A stretch of 64,000 nucleotides of DNA from Alcaligenaceae bacterium (lineage in GTDB: Bacteria > Pseudomonadota > Gammaproteobacteria > Burkholderiales > Burkholderiaceae_B). Below, piece by piece: positions 11,511-20,886 of this stretch. The DNA is taken from assembly GCA_013416435.1 (NCBI GenBank), contig JACCEN010000002.1, positions 186,001 to 250,000 of the forward strand, written 5' to 3'. The notes under the pieces were generated by a model that saw nothing but the letters and a program-made list of their open reading frames with translations, searched no databases and was not told where the DNA came from. Every line of letters starts with the position of its first letter. Positions within the stretch are counted from its first letter, which is position 1. A program made the position numbers and the translations under genes.

Positions 11511-11625
11511 GGGGTCAGACCCGGCTTGGGTCTGACCCCGGCGCTGAGGAAGGAGGTCAAACTCCATTCGGGGTCTGACCCCAGCGCTGAGGAAGGGGGT
11601 CAGACCCGATTCCGGGTCTGACCCC
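11511..11625. repeat. Nested-palindrome array 2
   Basis: Three copies (11511-11539, 11552-11582, 11596-11625) separated by nearly identical linkers (GGCGCTGAGGAAGG, AGCGCTGAGGAAGG). The middle copy has a mutated left arm. The third copy encodes the C-terminus and stop codon of mobA on the minus strand. The array lies between convergent moeA and mobA. Confidence 0.95.
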
Positions 11626-12313
11626 TCAAATCCAGCGGCGTATTGATATTCCTGAACGCGTCCTCGCCATCCTCGAAGCAGACGCGCAGTGCTCCGTTCC
11701 GTTCCAGCCACGACATTACCCTTCTCTCGCCCGCCTGAAGAAAGGCGCGCAAGTCCGTCTGCAATTCCGTGCGAAGCAGCATGCACAAGGGATGGTCCCG
11801 CCCGGCATCCCCTTGACGTGTCGAGGCGAAGGCCACGCGCGCGTGGCCTTCTTGGCGCAACGCGGCGGCCAATCTGATGAACAGATCCCGGGGAGGATGG
11901 GGAACGTCGACGGGCAGGACGGCCAGCCAGGGAGTCTGCACACGCGCCAGCGCACTGGCGATCCCGGCCAGCGGGCCTTGTGCTTCGCCCAGATCCGGGT
12001 CGTCGCCGAACACGTCGCCATATTGGGCATAGAGGCCCGGATAGCGGTTCGCGCTGATGAGCAGGCGCACGGTTTGCGGAGCCAGGAAGCGCCGCGCATG
12101 CTGCACCAGCGGCTCTCCGTCCAGAAGCATCAAACCCTTGTCCCACCCCTGCCAGTCGGCGCGGCATTGCGGCGGCATGAGCAAGCCGGCTGCACCGCCG
12201 AACTGCCCACCCGCCGCCTGCATCCGGCGGGCCTGTCCTCCCGCCAGAATCAGCCCGGTGACGGACGTCGGCGCGGCAGGGCCGGATTCGGTCGATACAG
12301 GCCGGTCCGTCAT
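11600..12313 (-). CDS. mobA: Molybdenum cofactor guanylyltransferase
   Basis: It transfers GMP from GTP to Mo-molybdopterin, giving the guanine dinucleotide form. The bis-MGD cofactor required by FdsA-type formate dehydrogenases depends on this step. The nucleotide-binding motif [11 protein letters not shown] is at about residue 21, with [11 protein letters not shown] and PVDVPHPP downstream. Relative to the family there is an insert of about 22 residues, rich in Gly, between ARRM and the DKGL block. The last codons (RGQTRNRV) and the stop lie inside the nested-palindrome repeat. The 3' end is convergent with moeA, and the start overlaps the moaA stop by 4 nt. Confidence 0.93.
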   Translation of the reverse strand: MTDRPVSTESGPAAPTSVTGLILAGGQARRMQAAGGQFGGAAGLLMPPQCRADWQGWDKGLMLLDGEPLVQHARRFLAPQTVRLLISANRYPGLYAQYGDVFGDDPDLGEAQGPLAGIASALARVQTPWLAVLPVDVPHPPRDLFIRLAAALRQEGHARVAFASTRQGDAGRDHPLCMLLRTELQTDLRAFLQAGERRVMSWLERNGALRVCFEDGEDAFRNINTPLDLRGQTRNRV

Positions 12314-13416
12314 CCGCCGATGTAGCTCATTTCGATCTTGCCGAGCCTGGCGGCCTCTTCGCCGCGCAGTTCGGAATAGCGATCGCCGCGCGCGGACCAG
12401 ATGCCTGCCATGACGGCGGCAAGCTGGTCGTCGCTGCCGCCCCGCCGGAGCAATTCACGCAGGTCGTGGCCCTGGTTGGCAAAAAGACAGAGGAACAGAC
12501 GGCCTTCGGGGGACAGGCGCCCCCGCGTACAGTCGCCGCAGAACGGCTGGGAAACGCTGGTGATGAGGCCGATTTCCCCGCCTCCGTCGGTATAGCGCCA
12601 ACGGGCGGCGACTTCGCCCCGATAGTTCGCGCGCGCAGGCTCCAGGGAAAACTCCTGGCGCAAGCGGTCCAGGATCTGGGTGCCCGTCAGCACCTCATCC
12701 ATGTTCCAGCCGTTGGTGTTGCCGACGTCCATGAATTCGATGAAGCGCAGCACGTGCCCCGAATGGCGAAAATGGCGCGCCATGGGAAGTATCTGGTCGT
12801 CGTTCAGGCCTTTGCGCACCACCATGTTGACCTTGACCGGCGCCAGGCCGACACGTCCGGCCTCATCGATGCCTCGCAAGACCGTCGCCACGTTCACGCC
12901 GCTGTCGCTCATGCTTGCGAACTTGCTCTCGTCCAGCGCATCGAGACTGACCGTTACCCTGCGCAGGCCGGCGTCCTTCAAGGCGCGCGCTTTTTTTTGC
13001 AGCAGCGTGCCGTTGGTGGTCAGCGTCAGCTCGATGGGATCGCCTTCGGGTGTCCGCAAGGACGACAGCATTTCGACGAGGGCCTCGATGTTCCTGCGCA
13101 ACAAGGGCTCGCCCCCCGTGAGCCGGATCTTCTGCACCCCCAGCCGCGCGGCCACCGCCGCGACCCTGGTGATTTCCTCGAAGCTGAGCAGCTCGGAATG
13201 GCGCATGAATGTATAGTCGGCGCCGAACACTTCGCGGGGCATGCAATACGTGCAGCGGAAGTTGCAGCGGTCCGTGACGGAAATGCGCAGGTCGCGCAGC
13301 GGCCGGCGGCGCGCGTCCAGCAGCGGGCCGCCGTTCCAGCCGGCCTTCGCGGCCTCCGCATCGGAATCCAAACTGTGAAAAATGACTTTGCTCATACTTT
13401 GCGCCCCACGCGTCAT
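12310..13416 (-). CDS. moaA: GTP 3',8-cyclase (radical SAM)
   Basis: It performs the first step of molybdopterin synthesis, cyclising GTP. The N-terminal SAM cluster motif is CNFRCTYC, followed by LTGGEPLLR. The C-terminal second cluster is formed by the cysteines of [21 protein letters not shown], and the chain ends in the essential Gly-Gly (SYIGG). The length is 368 aa from the start at 13416, which overlaps the upstream regulator gene by 4 nt; an internal ATG at 13395 is an alternative. It is cotranscribed with mobA on the minus strand, probably in the order regulator-moaA-mobA. Confidence 0.96.
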   Translation of the reverse strand: MTRGAQSMSKVIFHSLDSDAEAAKAGWNGGPLLDARRRPLRDLRISVTDRCNFRCTYCMPREVFGADYTFMRHSELLSFEEITRVAAVAARLGVQKIRLTGGEPLLRRNIEALVEMLSSLRTPEGDPIELTLTTNGTLLQKKARALKDAGLRRVTVSLDALDESKFASMSDSGVNVATVLRGIDEAGRVGLAPVKVNMVVRKGLNDDQILPMARHFRHSGHVLRFIEFMDVGNTNGWNMDEVLTGTQILDRLRQEFSLEPARANYRGEVAARWRYTDGGGEIGLITSVSQPFCGDCTRGRLSPEGRLFLCLFANQGHDLRELLRRGGSDDQLAAVMAGIWSARGDRYSELRGEEAARLGKIEMSYIGG

Positions 13417-14519
13417 GACCGAAGCGCGACCGTCACGGCCGGGCCGAAGGCTTCCTCGACCGTTTGCACCTGGCCCATATGCCGGGCATCATAACCTGTG
13501 AGTTGCCGAACGTAGCTTCGATACTGCTCGCTGTTCATCAAGTTTAGCAAGCGCTGCATTCGCGCGGTCGCCAGTGTGTCGCGATGCACGGCGAAAAAAT
13601 AACGTTCCTGGACCAGGGGCAGGAAAGCCAGGCCGCAACGCCATGCGGCCGTCTCGACACCGATTCCGGCGTCCGCCATGCCGCTGGCAATGTGCGCCGC
13701 GATCGCCATGTGCGTGAACTCGCTGGTTTCGAAACCCTGCACCCGCGCCGTGTCGATGTTCAGGCGCTCCAGCATCAGGCTGATCAGGAATCGCGTGCTG
13801 GATCCTATCTGGCGATTGACGAAACGCACATCGGGATTCACGAGATCGGCAATCGAATGTATGTTCTTGGGATTGTCCGGACGCAGGAACATGCCGGTAT
13901 TGCGTACGGCCAGATGCACCAGGCGATGCTTGTCCGGATCCAGCCATGGCGCATAGCGCAGCAGAATGGGCAGTTCGAAATCGCCTTGTGGCACCTGGAA
14001 ACCGGCCAGGTCGCAATCTCCGCCGTCCAGAGACGCCAACGCCTCGATTGCCGTGCGGTACCGCAGTTCCAGAGGCGCCATGTCCATGCCGTTGGCCATC
14101 TGCATCAGTCCTTCCACAGCGAAACCGTGGCTGGCGTGCAGGCGCAGCCGCGGCTGGCTCTCGGGAAACAGGCGCTCGAGCTCTTCCTGCAATTCGGACG
14201 CCATGCTTTCCAGCGTCGGCGTCAGGCGCGCATCGACGCGCCGATTGGCCCAGATGAGATGCTGGCCGAAAGGCGTCAGCTTGGTGCCCTGCCGCCGCGA
14301 GGTCTCGATGAGTGCCGTCTCGAATTCCTGCTCCGCCTTGCGCAAGATGCCCCATGCATGGCGATAGGACAGCCCGCATGCCTTGCATGCCCCGGAAATA
14401 TGCCCCGTTGCATCGATGGCGGACAGCAGCCGCAATACCTCGCTCAATGACAGCAAGCTGCCATCCGGCCGCTCCAGCATCCATTCCGAGTTCAAACGCG
14501 CCCTGAACTTATGACCCAT
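13413..14519 (-). CDS. ModE/LysR-type HTH regulator with PBP-like domain, probably regulating fds
   Basis: The N-terminal winged helix ([21 protein letters not shown], then [18 protein letters not shown]) resembles the ModE/LysR DNA-binding domain. The C-terminal 220 residues look like a periplasmic-binding-protein fold ([46 protein letters not shown]), the PBP_like type also found with molybdopterin genes. The ATG at 14519 follows GGAAG about 9 nt upstream. A longer frame from 14642 would run into the divergent promoter region and is rejected. It is divergent from fdsG and overlaps moaA, so it is the natural candidate for control of formate dehydrogenase and cofactor genes, with molybdate, formate or a pterin as effector. 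The function is inferred. Confidence 0.85.
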   Translation of the reverse strand: MGHKFRARLNSEWMLERPDGSLLSLSEVLRLLSAIDATGHISGACKACGLSYRHAWGILRKAEQEFETALIETSRRQGTKLTPFGQHLIWANRRVDARLTPTLESMASELQEELERLFPESQPRLRLHASHGFAVEGLMQMANGMDMAPLELRYRTAIEALASLDGGDCDLAGFQVPQGDFELPILLRYAPWLDPDKHRLVHLAVRNTGMFLRPDNPKNIHSIADLVNPDVRFVNRQIGSSTRFLISLMLERLNIDTARVQGFETSEFTHMAIAAHIASGMADAGIGVETAAWRCGLAFLPLVQERYFFAVHRDTLATARMQRLLNLMNSEQYRSYVRQLTGYDARHMGQVQTVEEAFGPAVTVALRS

Positions 14520-14576
14520 GCCTGCCAGCTTCCTTGCCAATGCGGCCGCGATGGCGGCTTGAGCGCGGAAGATCTC

Positions 14577-14670
14577 CTTATATGTCTTTAATTTCCTATT
14601 GAACAGCTTGGCTTTACTGTGTAGATTACATGAAATTGCCAATCAACATATGAAAATTAAAACATATAGG
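14577..14670. promoter_or_regulatory. Paired inverted operator-like sites in the regulator/fdsG intergenic region
   Basis: The AT-rich 187-bp divergent region carries two similar 20-bp sites in opposite orientation. Site 1 (14577-14596, minus strand) contains GAAATTAAAGACATATAAG. Site 2 (14651-14670, plus strand) contains GAAAATTAAAACATATAGG. They match at 15 of 19 positions and their centres are 74 bp apart. One lies close to each divergent gene, as expected for a regulator controlling both promoters. Assignment to the adjacent regulator is inference. Confidence 0.55.
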
Positions 14671-14706
14671 CTGACTTAAGCCACAGCCAGACCAAGGAAG
14701 TCCAAC

Positions 14707-15213
14707 ATGCATACGCCGACACACGCGGGCGAGTTCGAACCATCGGCCTCGACGGTGGAAGCCATCACCCGGCAAGCCATTGCACACTACGAGGGAGTGC
14801 GGGGAAATCTGCTGCCCGTCCTGCATGCCATCCAGCATGCCCTGGGCTGTATTCCGGCCAGTGCCGTTCCGGTGCTGGCCCAGGCCCTCCAGTTGTCCCG
14901 GGCGGAAGTCCACGGCGTCATCCGTTTCTATCCCCATTTCCGACAGACGCCCGCGGCGCCGGTCAGGCTGGAAATCTGCCGGGCCGAGTCCTGTCAGGCC
15001 ATGGGCGCCAATGCGCTTGCCGACCACGCCCGCCGGCGGCTGGCTTGCGGCTTCAACGAAACCTCGCCGGACGGCAAGGTCACTCTTGAGCCCGTTTACT
15101 GCCTGGGCTTGTGCGCACAGTCGCCAGCCATCATGATCAATGGGCAGCCGCATGCCCGGGTCACCCCTCAGAAGCTGGACCGCCTCCTGGGAGCGCAAGG
15201 ATGCCGACCATGA
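14707..15213 (+). CDS. fdsG: NAD-dependent formate dehydrogenase gamma subunit (NuoE-like)
   Basis: A thioredoxin-like [2Fe-2S] subunit of the soluble formate dehydrogenase, homologous to NuoE. The cluster ligands are in CRAESC and YCLGLC (spacing CX4C followed by CX3C). The N-terminal helical region LLPVLHAIQHALGCIP is typical. It is 168 aa; the ATG follows AAGGAAG 6 nt upstream. It is the first gene of fdsG-fdsB-fdsA-fdhD-fdsD and its stop overlaps the fdsB start. Confidence 0.95.
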   Translation: MHTPTHAGEFEPSASTVEAITRQAIAHYEGVRGNLLPVLHAIQHALGCIPASAVPVLAQALQLSRAEVHGVIRFYPHFRQTPAAPVRLEICRAESCQAMGANALADHARRRLACGFNETSPDGKVTLEPVYCLGLCAQSPAIMINGQPHARVTPQKLDRLLGAQGCRP

Positions 15214-16781
15214 GCACCGCCATCACCGTCTTCGTCCCCATGGATACCGCCGCGGTCGCGGTGGGCGCCAACGACGTCGCCCTTGCCCTGCAGGCGGAAG
15301 CCGACAAGCGCGGGCAGCGCATCAAGCTGGTGCGCAATGGCTCGCGCGGCCTGCTGTGGCTGGAGCCCCTGGTGGAAATCGACACGCCGCAGGGGCGCAT
15401 GGCCTATGGCCCCGTCGATCCCGACGACATTCCCGGCCTGTTCGACGCAGGCTGGCTGCAAGGACACGATCATCCTCTTGCACACGGCCTTACCGAAGAC
15501 ATTCCCTACCTGAAGAGCCAGGAGCGCCTGACGTTTGCACGGGTCGGCATCACCGACCCTCTGTCGCTGGACGACTATCGCGCCATGGGCGGATACGACG
15601 GCCTGCAGAAAGCGCTCGGCATGGCCCCCGAAGCCATCGTCGCTGAAGTGACCGACTCGGGCCTGCGGGGCCGCGGCGGCGCGGCCTTTCCCACGGGCAT
15701 CAAATGGAAGACGGTGCTGGAAACGGCAGCGCCGCAGAAGTACATCGTCTGCAATGCGGATGAGGGCGATTCCGGCACCTTCTCCGATCGCATGCTGATG
15801 GAAGGCGACCCCTATGCGCTCATCGAAGGCATGACCATCGCGGGGCTGGCCGTGCAAGCCACGCATGGCTACATCTACGTGCGTTCCGAATACCCCATCG
15901 CCATCGCCGTGCTTGAAGCCGCCATACAGCGGGCGCGGCAGGCGGGCTGGCTGGGCACCGACATCCAGGGCTCCGGCCGCGGCTTCGATCTTGAAGTGCG
16001 CTGCGGCGCGGGCGCGTATATCTGCGGCGAAGAAACCTCCCTGCTCGAAAGCCTGGAGGGCAAGCGCGGCCTGGTGCGCGCCAAACCGCCGCTGCCCGCC
16101 ATCGCGGGGCTGTTCGGCCAACCCACCGTCGTCAACAATGTGATCTCGCTGGCCACGGTCCCGGTCATCCTGGCGCGCGGCGCCGGCTACTATCGCGACT
16201 TCGGCATGGGCCGCTCGCGAGGCACGCTGCCATTTCAACTGGCCGGCAACATACGGCATGGCGGCCTGGTCGAAAAGGCCTTCGGCATCACGCTGCGCGA
16301 ACTGCTCCACGAGTACGGTGCCGGCAGCGCAAGCGGCAGGCCGTTGCGGGCGGTACAGGTCGGCGGCCCGCTGGGCGCCTACCTGCCCGAGTCCCTATGG
16401 GACGCACCGCTGGATTACGAAAGCTATGCGGCGGTCTCGGCCATGGTGGGCCATGGCGGCATCGTGGCATTCGACGATACGGTCGACATGGCCGAGATGG
16501 CCGAATACGCCATGGAATTCTGCGCCATCGAATCCTGCGGCAAATGCACGCCGTGCCGCATCGGATCGACTCGCGGCGTCGAGGTCATCCACCGCATACG
16601 CAACAATGAGCAGCGCAGCGAACAGCTCATGCTGCTGCGCGACCTCTGCGACACCATGCTGGCGGGCTCGCTCTGTGCCCTGGGCGGAATGACGCCCTAC
16701 CCCGTGCTGTCCGCACTGGACCATTTTCCCGAAGACTTCGGCCTGCCCGCATCCGCGGCCTCAACAACACAGCCCGCCTGA
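15210..16781 (+). CDS. fdsB: NAD-dependent formate dehydrogenase beta subunit (NuoF-like)
   Basis: It carries FMN, a [4Fe-4S] cluster and the NAD+ site, and passes electrons from FdsA to NAD+. The Rossmann-like NADH and FMN motifs are GLRGRGGAAFPTGIKW and CNADEGDSGTFSDR. The cluster ligands are in ESCGKCTPCRIG plus a distal Cys in SLCALGG. An N-terminal thioredoxin-like extension of about 100 aa is typical of FdsB against NuoF. The start at 15210 is preceded by AAGG 9 nt upstream and overlaps the fdsG stop; ATG 15201 is an alternative. The length is 523 aa. Confidence 0.95.
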   Translation: MSTAITVFVPMDTAAVAVGANDVALALQAEADKRGQRIKLVRNGSRGLLWLEPLVEIDTPQGRMAYGPVDPDDIPGLFDAGWLQGHDHPLAHGLTEDIPYLKSQERLTFARVGITDPLSLDDYRAMGGYDGLQKALGMAPEAIVAEVTDSGLRGRGGAAFPTGIKWKTVLETAAPQKYIVCNADEGDSGTFSDRMLMEGDPYALIEGMTIAGLAVQATHGYIYVRSEYPIAIAVLEAAIQRARQAGWLGTDIQGSGRGFDLEVRCGAGAYICGEETSLLESLEGKRGLVRAKPPLPAIAGLFGQPTVVNNVISLATVPVILARGAGYYRDFGMGRSRGTLPFQLAGNIRHGGLVEKAFGITLRELLHEYGAGSASGRPLRAVQVGGPLGAYLPESLWDAPLDYESYAAVSAMVGHGGIVAFDDTVDMAEMAEYAMEFCAIESCGKCTPCRIGSTRGVEVIHRIRNNEQRSEQLMLLRDLCDTMLAGSLCALGGMTPYPVLSALDHFPEDFGLPASAASTTQPA

Positions 16782-16792
16782 CGGAGACACCC

Positions 16793-19717
16793 ATGCTGGA
16801 AACCATCTTGAAACGCGAACGCGATCTCGGCACGCCACCCTCGACGGATACCCGCCTGGTGCGCATCGTCCTGGACGGCCATGAGCTGGAAGTCGCGCAA
16901 GGCACTTCCGTCATGCGCGCCGCCGCCGAGGCCGGCGTCAATATTCCCAAGCTGTGCGCGTCCGACAACCTCGAAGCCTTCGGCTCATGCCGGCTTTGCC
17001 TCGTGCAGATAGAAGGCAGGCGAGGCTATCCCGCATCCTGTACCACTCCGGTGGAAGACGGCATGGTGGTATGGACGGAAACACCCAAGCTGCGCGAATT
17101 GCGGCGCGGCGTCATGGAACTGTACATCTCGGACCACCCGCTGGATTGCCTCACCTGCCCGGCCAATGGCGACTGCGAACTCCAGGACATGGCCGGCGTG
17201 GTCGGCCTGCGCAATGTGCGCTACGGCTACGACGGCGCCAATCACCTCGATGACGCCATCGATGATTCCAATCCTTATTTCACCTATGATCCGTCCAAGT
17301 GCATCGTATGCAGCCGCTGTGTCCGCGCCTGCGAAGAAGTGCAAGGCACTTTCGCACTGACGATCGCCGGGCGCGGATTCGACTCCCGCGTCGCGGCGGG
17401 CCAGGAAGACGATTTCATGTCCAGCGACTGCGTGTCCTGCGGCGCCTGCGTACAGGCCTGCCCCACGTCGACGCTCATCGAGAAATCCGTGATCGAAATG
17501 GGGCAGGCCGAGCACGCCGTCGTCACGACCTGCGCCTATTGCGGCGTCGGCTGCGCCTTCAAGGCGGAAATGAAAGGCCAGGAAGTCGTGCGCATGGTTC
17601 CCTGGAAGGACGGCAAGGCCAACCACGGCCACTCCTGCGTCAAGGGGCGCTTTGCGTGGGGCTATGCCACGCACGAAGACCGCATGCTCAAGCCCATGAT
17701 ACGCAAGCACATCTCCGATCCATGGCAGGAAGTCAGCTGGGACGAAGCCATCTCTTACGCGGCTTCGGAAATCCGGCGCATCCAGGGTGCGTACGGCCGT
17801 GACGCCGTGGGCGGCATCACGTCTTCCCGCTGCACGAACGAGGAAACCTATCTCGTGCAGAAGCTCGTGCGCGCCGCCTTTGGCACCAACAACGTCGACA
17901 CCTGCGCCCGCGTCTGCCACTCGCCCACCGGCTATGGGCTCAAGACCACGCTGGGGGAATCCGCCGGCACGCAGACCTTCGATTCGGTCATGCACACCGA
18001 CGTGGTGATCGTCATGGGCGCCAATCCCAGCGCGGCCCATCCCGTCTTTGCCTCGCGGCTGAAAAGCAGGCTCAGGCAGGGCGCCAGGCTGATCGTCATC
18101 GATCCGCGCCGGATCGAGCTGGTGGACTCGCCTCACATCAAGGCCGACTTCCACCTTCCCGTGCGGCCTGGCACCAACACCGCCCTGCTTACCTCCTTGG
18201 CGCACGTCATCGCGACCGAAGGCCTGATCGACGAAGCCTTCGTTGCAGAGCGGTGCGAAGCCGCGGCCTTCCAGCAATGGCGCGATTTCGTCTCGCTGGC
18301 GGAGAACTCGCCGGAAGCCATGGAAACCATAACCGGCGTGCCCGCGAACGACGTGCGCGGCGCCGCCCGGCTCTTCGCCACGCAAGGCAACGGTGCCATC
18401 TACTACGGGCTGGGCGTCACCGAACACAGCCAGGGATCCACCACCGTCATGGCCATCGCCAACCTGGCCATGGCCACCGGCAATATCGGCCGCGAAGGCG
18501 TGGGTGTGAATCCCCTGCGCGGGCAGAACAACGTGCAAGGCTCTTGCGACATGGGGTCCTTCCCCCACGAGCTGCCTGGATACCGCCATATCTCGGACGA
18601 CACTGTCCGGGCGCAATTCGACCAGGCCTGGGGCGTGCGCCTGCAGCCCGAGCCGGGCCTGCGCCTGCCCAATATGTTCGACGCCGCACTGAGCGGCTCC
18701 TTCAAGGGCATGTATTGCCAGGGTGAAGACATCGTCCAGTCCGACCCCAACACCCAGCACGTCGCCGCCGCCCTGGCGGCCATGGAATGCGTCATCGTCC
18801 AGGATATCTTCCTGAACGAAACCGCCAAGTATGCGCATGTCTTCCTGCCCGGCTCTTCTTTCCTGGAAAAGGACGGCACGTTCACCAATGCGGAAAGGCG
18901 CATCTCGCGCGTGCGCCAGGTCATGGAACCCAAAGCCGGCCTGGCTGACTGGGAGGTCACCTGCGCCCTGTCCAACGCCCTGGGCTACCCCATGGACTAC
19001 GCGCACCCCAGCGAAATCATGGACGAGATCGCAAGGCTGACGCCCACTTTCGCCGGCGTCAGCTTCCGCAAGATAGACGAGCTTGGCGGCAGCCTACAAT
19101 GGCCATGCAATGCCGATGCGCCGGATGGCACGCCCATCATGCACGTGGACGAATTCGTGCGCGGCAAGGGGCGCTTCATGATCACGAAATACGTGCCGAG
19201 CGACGAACGCAGCACCCGCAAGTATCCCCTGCTGCTGACGACCGGCCGCATCCTGTCGCAGTACAACGTGGGCGCCCAGACGCGCCGCACGCCCAACGTG
19301 ATGTGGCATGGCGAAGACCTGCTGGAAATCCATCCCCACGACGCCGAGGACCGCGGCATCCGCAGCGGAGACCTGGTGGCCATCCAAAGCCGCGCCGGCG
19401 AAACGGCGCTGCGCGCCGAGGTCACCGACAGAGTCCAGCCCGGCGTGCTCTACACCACCTTCCATTTCCCCGAATCGGGCGCCAACGTCGTCACCACGGA
19501 CAGCACCGACTGGGCAACCGACTGCCCGGAATACAAGGTGACCGCCGTCCAGGCGCGCAAGGTTGCCGAACCGTCCCGCTGGCAGCAAGGATGGACGCGT
19601 TTCGACGAGGTGCAGCGCCGCCTGCTCGATGGCGGCCAGGATCAGCAACCGCCCCCGGTTTCGGCCACGCCGGCTCAGGCCCCGCAGCCTGAGCCCGTAC
19701 CCGTGGCGCAGGAATGA
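16793..19717 (+). CDS. fdsA: NAD-dependent formate dehydrogenase alpha subunit (molybdenum catalytic subunit)
   Basis: This 974-aa catalytic subunit oxidises formate to CO2 at a bis-MGD molybdenum centre. Domains in order: a NuoG-like N-terminal [2Fe-2S] domain (CASDNLEAFGSCRLC), a Cys/His cluster region (HPLDCLTCPANGDC), two ferredoxin clusters (CIVCSRCVRACEE; CVSCGACVQACPTS), the FDH [4Fe-4S] cluster (CAYCGVGC), the MGD-binding core and a C-terminal molybdopterin-binding domain. The active-site ligand is Cys in CARVCHSPTGYG, not selenocysteine, followed by the catalytic His. GGAGA precedes the ATG. The C-terminus ends in a Pro/Gln-rich tail. Confidence 0.97.
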   Translation: MLETILKRERDLGTPPSTDTRLVRIVLDGHELEVAQGTSVMRAAAEAGVNIPKLCASDNLEAFGSCRLCLVQIEGRRGYPASCTTPVEDGMVVWTETPKLRELRRGVMELYISDHPLDCLTCPANGDCELQDMAGVVGLRNVRYGYDGANHLDDAIDDSNPYFTYDPSKCIVCSRCVRACEEVQGTFALTIAGRGFDSRVAAGQEDDFMSSDCVSCGACVQACPTSTLIEKSVIEMGQAEHAVVTTCAYCGVGCAFKAEMKGQEVVRMVPWKDGKANHGHSCVKGRFAWGYATHEDRMLKPMIRKHISDPWQEVSWDEAISYAASEIRRIQGAYGRDAVGGITSSRCTNEETYLVQKLVRAAFGTNNVDTCARVCHSPTGYGLKTTLGESAGTQTFDSVMHTDVVIVMGANPSAAHPVFASRLKSRLRQGARLIVIDPRRIELVDSPHIKADFHLPVRPGTNTALLTSLAHVIATEGLIDEAFVAERCEAAAFQQWRDFVSLAENSPEAMETITGVPANDVRGAARLFATQGNGAIYYGLGVTEHSQGSTTVMAIANLAMATGNIGREGVGVNPLRGQNNVQGSCDMGSFPHELPGYRHISDDTVRAQFDQAWGVRLQPEPGLRLPNMFDAALSGSFKGMYCQGEDIVQSDPNTQHVAAALAAMECVIVQDIFLNETAKYAHVFLPGSSFLEKDGTFTNAERRISRVRQVMEPKAGLADWEVTCALSNALGYPMDYAHPSEIMDEIARLTPTFAGVSFRKIDELGGSLQWPCNADAPDGTPIMHVDEFVRGKGRFMITKYVPSDERSTRKYPLLLTTGRILSQYNVGAQTRRTPNVMWHGEDLLEIHPHDAEDRGIRSGDLVAIQSRAGETALRAEVTDRVQPGVLYTTFHFPESGANVVTTDSTDWATDCPEYKVTAVQARKVAEPSRWQQGWTRFDEVQRRLLDGGQDQQPPPVSATPAQAPQPEPVPVAQE

Positions 19718-19723
19718 GCAGGC

Positions 19724-20593
19724 ATGGACGCTGAACAAGCTTCCGCTCCCCAGGCCCGGCACGGCACCGAGGCCGGCGCGCACCGTGCCTATGAGGTCCG
19801 GCGCGGCTCGGCCAACGGGCTGGAGGCAGCCGAAACCGACCAGATCGCCGCCGAGGTTCCCATCGCGCTCGAATACAACGGCATCAGCCACGCCACGGTG
19901 CTGGCTTCGCCCTCCGACATCGAGGACTTTGCCTATGGTTTTTCCTTCACCGAGGGTGTAATTGCGCGCGCGTCCGATATCTACGATCTTGAGATCAGCC
20001 AGAGGCCGGAAGGCATCGTGGTCCAGCTCGAGATCGCAAGCGCCCGCCTGCATGCGCTCAAGCAAAGACGCCGCAATCTCGCCGGTCGGACCGGTTGCGG
20101 ACTGTGCGGGATAGAAAGCCTGGGCGAAGTCCGGCGGACGCTTGCCCCCCTTGAGCCCCCCGCCGCCACTTTGACCAGGCAGGCGGTCAACACGGCGGTC
20201 ATGCAACTACGAAGCCGGCAACCGCTGCACGTGCTGACCGGCGCCAGCCACGCCGCCGCCTGGGCCGATTGGCAAGGCCGGCTGGATGATGTCCGTGAAG
20301 ACGTGGGACGGCACAATGCGCTGGACAAACTGATCGGCCATCTGCTCAGGAACGACCGCCTCGGCGCGCCGGGCATTGCCGTGATCACCAGCCGGGCAAG
20401 CTTTGAAATGGTGCAGAAGGCCGCTGCGGCAGGCTTGCGTGCGCTGGTTGCGATATCGGCCCCGACCAGTTATGCGATCGACGTGGCCAATGAGCTGAAT
20501 GTGATGCTTGCCGGCTTTGCCCGAAACGAAGGCTTTACCGTCTACAGCCATCCTGAAATGCTGGACGACACAGACGCAGGGAGACTGACGTGA
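19724..20593 (+). CDS. fdhD: Formate dehydrogenase accessory sulfurtransferase FdhD (FdsC)
   Basis: It transfers sulfur to the molybdenum cofactor of formate dehydrogenase, which is needed for activity. The redox Cys pair is in GRTGCGLCGIESL, and conserved blocks are DVREDVGRHNALDKLIG and SRASFEMVQKAAAAG. The 289-aa product lies between fdsA and fdsD, where the homologue is called fdsC in Cupriavidus and relatives. It begins 6 nt after fdsA and overlaps fdsD by 4 nt. Confidence 0.95.
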   Translation: MDAEQASAPQARHGTEAGAHRAYEVRRGSANGLEAAETDQIAAEVPIALEYNGISHATVLASPSDIEDFAYGFSFTEGVIARASDIYDLEISQRPEGIVVQLEIASARLHALKQRRRNLAGRTGCGLCGIESLGEVRRTLAPLEPPAATLTRQAVNTAVMQLRSRQPLHVLTGASHAAAWADWQGRLDDVREDVGRHNALDKLIGHLLRNDRLGAPGIAVITSRASFEMVQKAAAAGLRALVAISAPTSYAIDVANELNVMLAGFARNEGFTVYSHPEMLDDTDAGRLT

Positions 20594-20847
20594 ACAACAT
20601 TGAACATCTTATCCGCTTGGCGAACCGGATCGGTGCGTTCTTCGAAGCCATGCCAAACCGTGCCGAAGGCCTGGAGGGCATCGCCAATCATATGCAGAAA
20701 TTCTGGGAGCCGCGCATGCGCATTGCCATGCTGAACTTCCTGGAAAGCAGCCCGGATGGCCGGGCCGCCGGCACCGCCTTGAGCGACATAGCCCGCACGG
20801 CGATCGAGCAGAACAAGGAGCGCCTGCGCCCGCGGGCGCAGGCCTAA
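20590..20847 (+). CDS. fdsD: Formate dehydrogenase delta subunit
   Basis: This small 85-aa protein at the end of the fds operon is recognised from RLANRIGAFFEAMPNR and the helical IANHMQKFWEPRMR segment. Its role in the soluble formate dehydrogenase is poorly defined; it is probably structural or an assembly factor. It starts with GTG, overlaps the fdhD stop by 4 nt and has GGGAG 6 nt upstream. A single nested-palindrome repeat follows the stop. Confidence 0.9.
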   Translation: MNNIEHLIRLANRIGAFFEAMPNRAEGLEGIANHMQKFWEPRMRIAMLNFLESSPDGRAAGTALSDIARTAIEQNKERLRPRAQA

Positions 20848-20850
20848 TAT

Positions 20851-20880
20851 GGGGTCAGACCCCGTGCGGGGCCTGACCCC
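20851..20880. repeat. Nested palindrome, single copy 3
   Basis: One 30-bp copy (arms GGGGTCAGACCCC and GGGGCCTGACCCC, one substitution). It lies between convergent fdsD and the universal stress protein gene, 4 nt after the fdsD stop, where it could fold in either transcript and act as a bidirectional terminator. Confidence 0.93.
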
Positions 20881-20886
20881 GCCCGC

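Noticed and set aside
16793-19717. Selenocysteine formate dehydrogenase.
   Set aside because: The frame is uninterrupted and the active-site position is a normal Cys codon in CARVCHSP; no in-frame TGA or SECIS-like signal is needed.
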